This document shows, piece by piece, positions 60,467 through 64,000 of a stretch of 64,000 nucleotides of DNA. The notes beneath the pieces are model-generated. The model was not told the origin of the DNA and did no database searches. It was given only the letters and a program-made list of their open reading frames with translations. This DNA comes from JAOZHU01 sp964632845 (GTDB lineage: Archaea; Thermoproteota; Bathyarchaeia; Bathyarchaeales; Bathycorpusculaceae), in contig CAZWDU010000009.1 of NCBI GenBank assembly GCA_964632845.1, positions 22,098 to 86,097 on the forward strand. Reading direction: 5' to 3'. Position 1 is the stretch's first letter; the number at the start of each line of letters is the position of its first letter. The position numbers and the translations under genes were made by a program.

Positions 60467-61125
60467 GCAAGTTTCCTCTGCACGCTGCCCAACTCGTCTT
60501 TTACCTGTTTCGCAGGCTTCCAAGATTTTCTAACGCAATCAGGATAGTCATCATGTGTTTGCAGCCACTGCCTCAGAAAACGCATAGACCGCGAATCCGC
60601 CAAGTAGCCACTGCCAAAGTCACCGTACTCGCTTGCTAACGCAGCGATTTCGCGGTCACGCTCCACTTTCGCGATTATAGATGCAGCTGAAACCACCGCG
60701 TAAGTTTTATCTGCCTTGTGCTCGGCAACAATCTTTGCTTTGAACGATAGCTCCTCTTGAATGTGCTGTTTAAAACGTTCCTCCAGCACATCAGCAGCAT
60801 CCACAAATGTCATGTCAGGCTTTAACGCTGCAATTATCTTCGCCATAGTTTGCGCTTCAAGCCTGTTCAATTTATGCAGTTTTCTGCGGCTTTCCACTGC
60901 GCGGTCAATTTCCACAGGCAGCAACTTCATCGTCAGGTACTTTTCCGCTAGCCGCACAATTTCCACGGCTAAAGTTTCACGTTTCTTTGCTGATAACAGT
61001 TTAGAGTCTTTGATGCCTAACCGTGTTAGTTCAGGCAGTTTTTCTTCTTTGATCATGACGCCTGCAACGACTAATGGTCCGATTACACAGCCGCGTCCAG
61101 CTTCATCCACACCTGCAACTAGCAC
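60463..61125 (-). CDS. rnhB: ribonuclease HII
   Basis: Cuts RNA in RNA/DNA hybrids, including single ribonucleotides. Active-site carboxylates: VAGVDEAGRGCVIGPLVVAG (Asp, Glu), FVDAADVL (Asp) and a later AVVSAASIIAKVERD. I start at GTG 61125 because AGGTGA lies eight bases upstream and family proteins start here; GTG 61137 adds four residues. About 220 aa. Confidence 0.94.
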   Translation of the reverse strand: MLVAGVDEAGRGCVIGPLVVAGVMIKEEKLPELTRLGIKDSKLLSAKKRETLAVEIVRLAEKYLTMKLLPVEIDRAVESRRKLHKLNRLEAQTMAKIIAALKPDMTFVDAADVLEERFKQHIQEELSFKAKIVAEHKADKTYAVVSAASIIAKVERDREIAALASEYGDFGSGYLADSRSMRFLRQWLQTHDDYPDCVRKSWKPAKQVKDELGSVQRKLA

Positions 61126-61229
61126 GCGCAAACTCACCTTTGCATATAGCTGCTAGGTGCTCTCTAAGCTATAACGCTTTCACCTTGTAGCAGGGTACAG
61201 ATGTGTGCGGAGACGCTACCCCCTCCCTT

Positions 61230-61778
61230 TTATATTTGTTTCAGGATTTTCAGGGCTTTCTCAACTGTTGTCTCATGCAAGGTCTCTCTATTTTCGTACG
61301 TAACCGTAATTAATTCGGTGTCTTCTCTCTTCCGTGCTTCTCTTAGCAGGCTGTCAGGTGCCTTCCAGTGAACAACAGCTACTACGAGCTTGCGGCTTTC
61401 CAGCGCTTTTCGCGTGGCGTCCTTGAACCGTGCCGAGAATAGTTCCATCGGTCCAATCTCGTCTATGGCAATAACGTCACAGTCTTCCACAGCGGCAAGT
61501 ATGGCTTGAGCGCCGATGCTGTCGAGGTCTTCGAGGTTAACGCGATATTTGCCCAGTTGTGGACCAGTTTTCTGGTTAATGTGCGCGAGCCAGCCTCGTC
61601 TGCCGCTGTCAAGGTCTAGGATTTCGAAGCCTGCGCGTGCTCCGCTTTCGCGGACTTCGCGGCTTATCATGCCGCCCACAGTGTAGCCTTCCGCTTTTAA
61701 AGCGTCCAGTGCTTTCGTTAAGACTGTGGTTTTTCCCACGCCGGGATTACCTGTCAAGAGCAACACGCGCTTCAGCAT
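61230..61778 (-). CDS. nucleoside-triphosphatase THEP1 family
   Basis: P-loop NTPase hydrolysing NTPs; THEP1-like proteins may act on RNA or nucleotides. Walker A LLTGNPGVGKTTVLTKAL near the N-terminus, Walker B VIAIDEIGPMELFS, and the conserved GGMISREVRESGARAGFEILDL. The frame is open 50 codons upstream, but ATG 61778 with AGAGGA six bases before is the clear start. 182 aa. Divergent from trm1. Confidence 0.92.
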   Translation of the reverse strand: MLKRVLLLTGNPGVGKTTVLTKALDALKAEGYTVGGMISREVRESGARAGFEILDLDSGRRGWLAHINQKTGPQLGKYRVNLEDLDSIGAQAILAAVEDCDVIAIDEIGPMELFSARFKDATRKALESRKLVVAVVHWKAPDSLLREARKREDTELITVTYENRETLHETTVEKALKILKQI

Positions 61779-61872
61779 TTTGGGTCCTCTGCAAACCAGA
61801 AGTCTAATATTGCCTAAAAATTCTTCTCTATCGAGACACAAGCATAAACATGCATAATGGCGTTGCAAGGTT

Positions 61873-63093
61873 ATGAGTGAAGCGAAGTTTGAAGCAGATT
61901 TCCCAAGCGAAATAGTACGGGAAGGCAAAGTGTCAGTTTTGGTTCCGAAACTTGCAGCGTTTAAAGTGCAGCCTTCCGATTACGCGCCCTCCAAGGCGCC
62001 TGTGTTCTACAACCCAGTGATGGAGTTAAACCGCGACATAGCCATCTTAACAGTGCAAGCTTACCAGCGTGCGGTTAACAGGGAGATTTCCATATGCGAA
62101 CCCTTAACGAGCACAGGCATCAGAGGCGTACGCTTCGCAACCGAAAACCACGGCGTCAAAAACGTAGTAATCAGCGACATCAACCAACGCGCCTTCAACC
62201 TTGCAAAACACAACGTTCACTTGAACGGGCTTACAGAACGCGTAGTTGTGCAGCATAAGGACGCTAACTGTCTGTTAAGCTGCCACAGCGCACCGCATAT
62301 GAGATTTGACGTTGTAGACGTTGACCCATTCGGTTCGCCAGTGCCCTACTTGGACTCAGCCATCCGTGCATTACGCAACAACGGTCTCTTAGCCATTACG
62401 GCAACGGATATGGCACCATTATGCGGCGTCCACACAAAAGCATGCATCAGAAAGTACGGCGGAAAACCCCTGCGCACCGAATACTGCCAAGAACTCGCTG
62501 CTAGGCTCTTAGCTGGTTGTGTAGTCTCTGTGGCGGCGAAACATGACATAGGTATCCGCGTCGTCTTCAGCCACTGCAGCGACCATTACATGAGAGTCTA
62601 TGCCGAAATAAACTACGGCGCAAAAAAAGCCGATGAAAGCATCAAGCAAATGGGCTACGTGCTACACTGCTTCAATTGTTTGCACAGGGAAAGCGCAAAA
62701 GAGCCTTCCGCACTGTGTCTTGAGCAGTGTCCCGAGTGCGGCTCCAAAATGGATTATGCAGGGCCTTTGTGGTTGGGTACAATTCTTGATAAGCAATTCT
62801 GCGAATTAATAGCGAAAGAAAATGCGCGTAACGCGTTAAGGAACAGTGGGAAAATCGCAAGCCTTCTGTCTCTAGCCACAGCCGAAGCTGAGGCGCCTTT
62901 GACGTATTATGTTGTGGACAAAATCAGCAGCAATCTATCGTTACCTGCGCCTTCGGTTGACGCATTGCTTCACGTTTTACGCGCTAACGGTTTCCAAGCT
63001 GGCCCGACACATTTTAACTCTCGAGGCATAAAAACAGATGCGCCTGCATTGACGATGCAATTGTTCTTGCAAAAACTTGTGACGGGTGTTTAG
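61873..63093 (+). CDS. trm1: tRNA (guanine26-N2)-dimethyltransferase
   Basis: Methylates G26 of tRNA. N-terminal VFYNPVMELNRDIAI, SAM motif CEPLTSTGIRGVRFA, VDVDPFGSPVPYLDSAI, and a cysteine-rich C-terminal zinc region (CFNCLHRE...CLEQCPECGSKM) followed by a winged-helix-like end. 406 aa, the archaeal size. ATG with AAGG upstream. Confidence 0.95.
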   Translation: MSEAKFEADFPSEIVREGKVSVLVPKLAAFKVQPSDYAPSKAPVFYNPVMELNRDIAILTVQAYQRAVNREISICEPLTSTGIRGVRFATENHGVKNVVISDINQRAFNLAKHNVHLNGLTERVVVQHKDANCLLSCHSAPHMRFDVVDVDPFGSPVPYLDSAIRALRNNGLLAITATDMAPLCGVHTKACIRKYGGKPLRTEYCQELAARLLAGCVVSVAAKHDIGIRVVFSHCSDHYMRVYAEINYGAKKADESIKQMGYVLHCFNCLHRESAKEPSALCLEQCPECGSKMDYAGPLWLGTILDKQFCELIAKENARNALRNSGKIASLLSLATAEAEAPLTYYVVDKISSNLSLPAPSVDALLHVLRANGFQAGPTHFNSRGIKTDAPALTMQLFLQKLVTGV

Positions 63094-63165
63094 ATAGTTT
63101 TTCTGCGAGCATGCGACAAAAGTTTAAGAGCAGAAAATCAGTAGTTAAAACGCAAGGTGAATCTG

Positions 63166-63978
63166 ATGACTGAGCGAATCGCGGTAATAGGCGCAGGAAT
63201 GATGGGCGGCGCCATAATCAAAAGCCTCGTTAAAGGCAAGTACGCTGGTAAAATTACGGCAGCCGACTTCCAGTTGGAACGCCTTAAAGAAATGGAAGAA
63301 TTAGGTGTTAATGCAGTTGCTGATAATCGTAAAGCCGCAGCCAAAGCTGACATAGTCTTTGTCGTTGTTAAACCCGCAGATGTGGAAAAAGTTCTCATGG
63401 AAATACGTAAAGAAATAGCAGGAAAACTCGTAATTTCCGTGGCTGGAACCGTGCCGTTAAAGTTCCTGAAGAAAAACGTTCCCGAAGCCCGCTTCGTCAG
63501 AATTATGCCGAACGTCGCCGCGCTGGTTCAAGCAGCCTACACAGCGTACTCATGCGACACAGATGTGACAGAAAAAGACAAAACCGTGGTCAAAGCCCTG
63601 CTGGACATGATGGGCGTATGCGCGGAAATCAACGAGAAATACATGGACGCCATAACCGCCGTAAGCGGCAGCGGACCTGGTTACTTATCCATAATAGTTG
63701 AAGCGTTGATGTACGCGGGGTTACGCGTGGGCTTGCCCAGAGACATAGCCTTAGCCAGCGCAGCGCAGACATTCTTGGGAACAGGCAAACTTGTCATAGA
63801 CTTGCAGGAGCACCCAGCCAAGATACGGGACATGGTGACGACACCGGGTGGAACCACAATTGACGCAATATACGAAGTGGAAGGCAGCCAAATCAGGCAG
63901 GCGCTGATGCGCGCGGTTGAAGCCGCAGCCAAAAAAAGCAGCACAATCCGCGAGAAACTGGGCTTAGACTCGCAGTAA
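63166..63978 (+). CDS. proC: pyrroline-5-carboxylate reductase
   Basis: Last step of proline synthesis, NAD(P)H dependent. Rossmann motif IAVIGAGMMGGAIIKSL, VKPADVEKVL, ISVAGTVPL, VRIMPNVAALV and the C-terminal MVTTPGGTTIDAI. I start at ATG 63166 because AAGGTGA lies five bases upstream; GTG 63157 is in frame. About 270 aa. Confidence 0.95.
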   Translation: MTERIAVIGAGMMGGAIIKSLVKGKYAGKITAADFQLERLKEMEELGVNAVADNRKAAAKADIVFVVVKPADVEKVLMEIRKEIAGKLVISVAGTVPLKFLKKNVPEARFVRIMPNVAALVQAAYTAYSCDTDVTEKDKTVVKALLDMMGVCAEINEKYMDAITAVSGSGPGYLSIIVEALMYAGLRVGLPRDIALASAAQTFLGTGKLVIDLQEHPAKIRDMVTTPGGTTIDAIYEVEGSQIRQALMRAVEAAAKKSSTIREKLGLDSQ

Positions 63979-64000
63979 CCGCTTTGCAACGTTGTGTTCT

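Noticed and set aside
1..64000. tRNA or rRNA genes
   Set aside because: Looked for TTCRA arms with paired acceptor stems in every gap and found none. A covariance-model scan would be decisive.
1..64000. CRISPR array
   Set aside because: The only multi-copy repeat is irregularly spaced by kilobases and occurs in both orientations.

Overview
The window is chromosomal DNA of an archaeon. It carries an archaeal 7S/SRP RNA, the C/D-box RNP core pair Nop5-fibrillarin, Trm1, Trm-G10, Tsr3, Hjc, LonB, both RNase HI-like and RNase HII enzymes, an archaeal ApgM and an Lhr helicase. TATA/BRE-type promoters and apparently leaderless genes occur beside genes with GGAG/GGTGA ribosome binding sites. Gene content (aKMT-like lysine methyltransferase, Kef antiporter with UspA, PfkA-type phosphofructokinase, P-type proton pump, glycine-rich DUF5518-like protein) and the moderate G+C fit a Bathyarchaeia-like lineage of the Thermoproteota/TACK group. 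That assignment is inference; no rRNA is present.

Layout. 0-0.7 kb: 3' part of an ABC permease gene. 0.96-6.2 kb: a minus-strand block (OsmC, RNase HI-like, a small conserved protein, ApgM, an HPr-kinase-like P-loop protein, a membrane M48 peptidase). 6.3-10.1 kb: a GT4 glycosyltransferase and a P-type H+-ATPase. 10.1-11.5 kb: PfkA and CutA. 11.5-18.1 kb: a complete trpEGDCFBA operon with overlapping genes and a promoter that carries TGTACA-like boxes and a short leader ORF. 18.2-18.5 kb: SRP RNA. 18.5-31.9 kb: mixed housekeeping genes (HIT-like, macrodomain, LysE, Lrp-type RAM domain, YjbQ, Nnr, Tsr3, LonB, Hjc, an ABC/FtsX exporter, a wHTH-nuclease) with unusually long gene-free gaps. An eight-copy interspersed repeat occurs only in this stretch. 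31.9-34.8 kb: prs, Trm-G10 and RNase Z. 34.8-43.7 kb: a TIM-barrel protein, a UbiA-type prenyltransferase, a secreted glycoside-hydrolase-like protein, aKMT, a Cys-rich protein, Lhr, threonine aldolase and a glycine-rich membrane protein. 43.9-47.9 kb: a RelE-like small protein, PyrB, and an anaerobic ribonucleotide reductase with a fused N-terminal winged helix and no visible glycyl-radical motif. 48-52.7 kb: gene remnants, a large secreted beta-propeller surface protein, a divergent TrmB-type regulator and the decayed 3' end of an archaeal integrase. 52.7-56.4 kb: Nop5/fibrillarin, UspA and the antiporter. 56.7-59.4 kb: a cluster of two secreted proteins around a membrane-anchored winged-helix regulator. 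59.5-64 kb: a COG1395-type regulator, RNase HII, THEP1 NTPase, Trm1 and ProC.

The most unusual features are the eight-copy GTATAC...GCATC repeat, the NrdD that combines a winged-helix fusion and a tandem GTTTAAAC operator with loss of the glycyl-radical loop, and the membrane regulator whose two secreted-protein neighbours share a promoter element. A 19-nt promoter block is also identical upstream of prs and of the TIM-barrel gene. No CRISPR array, tRNA, rRNA or intact transposon was found.
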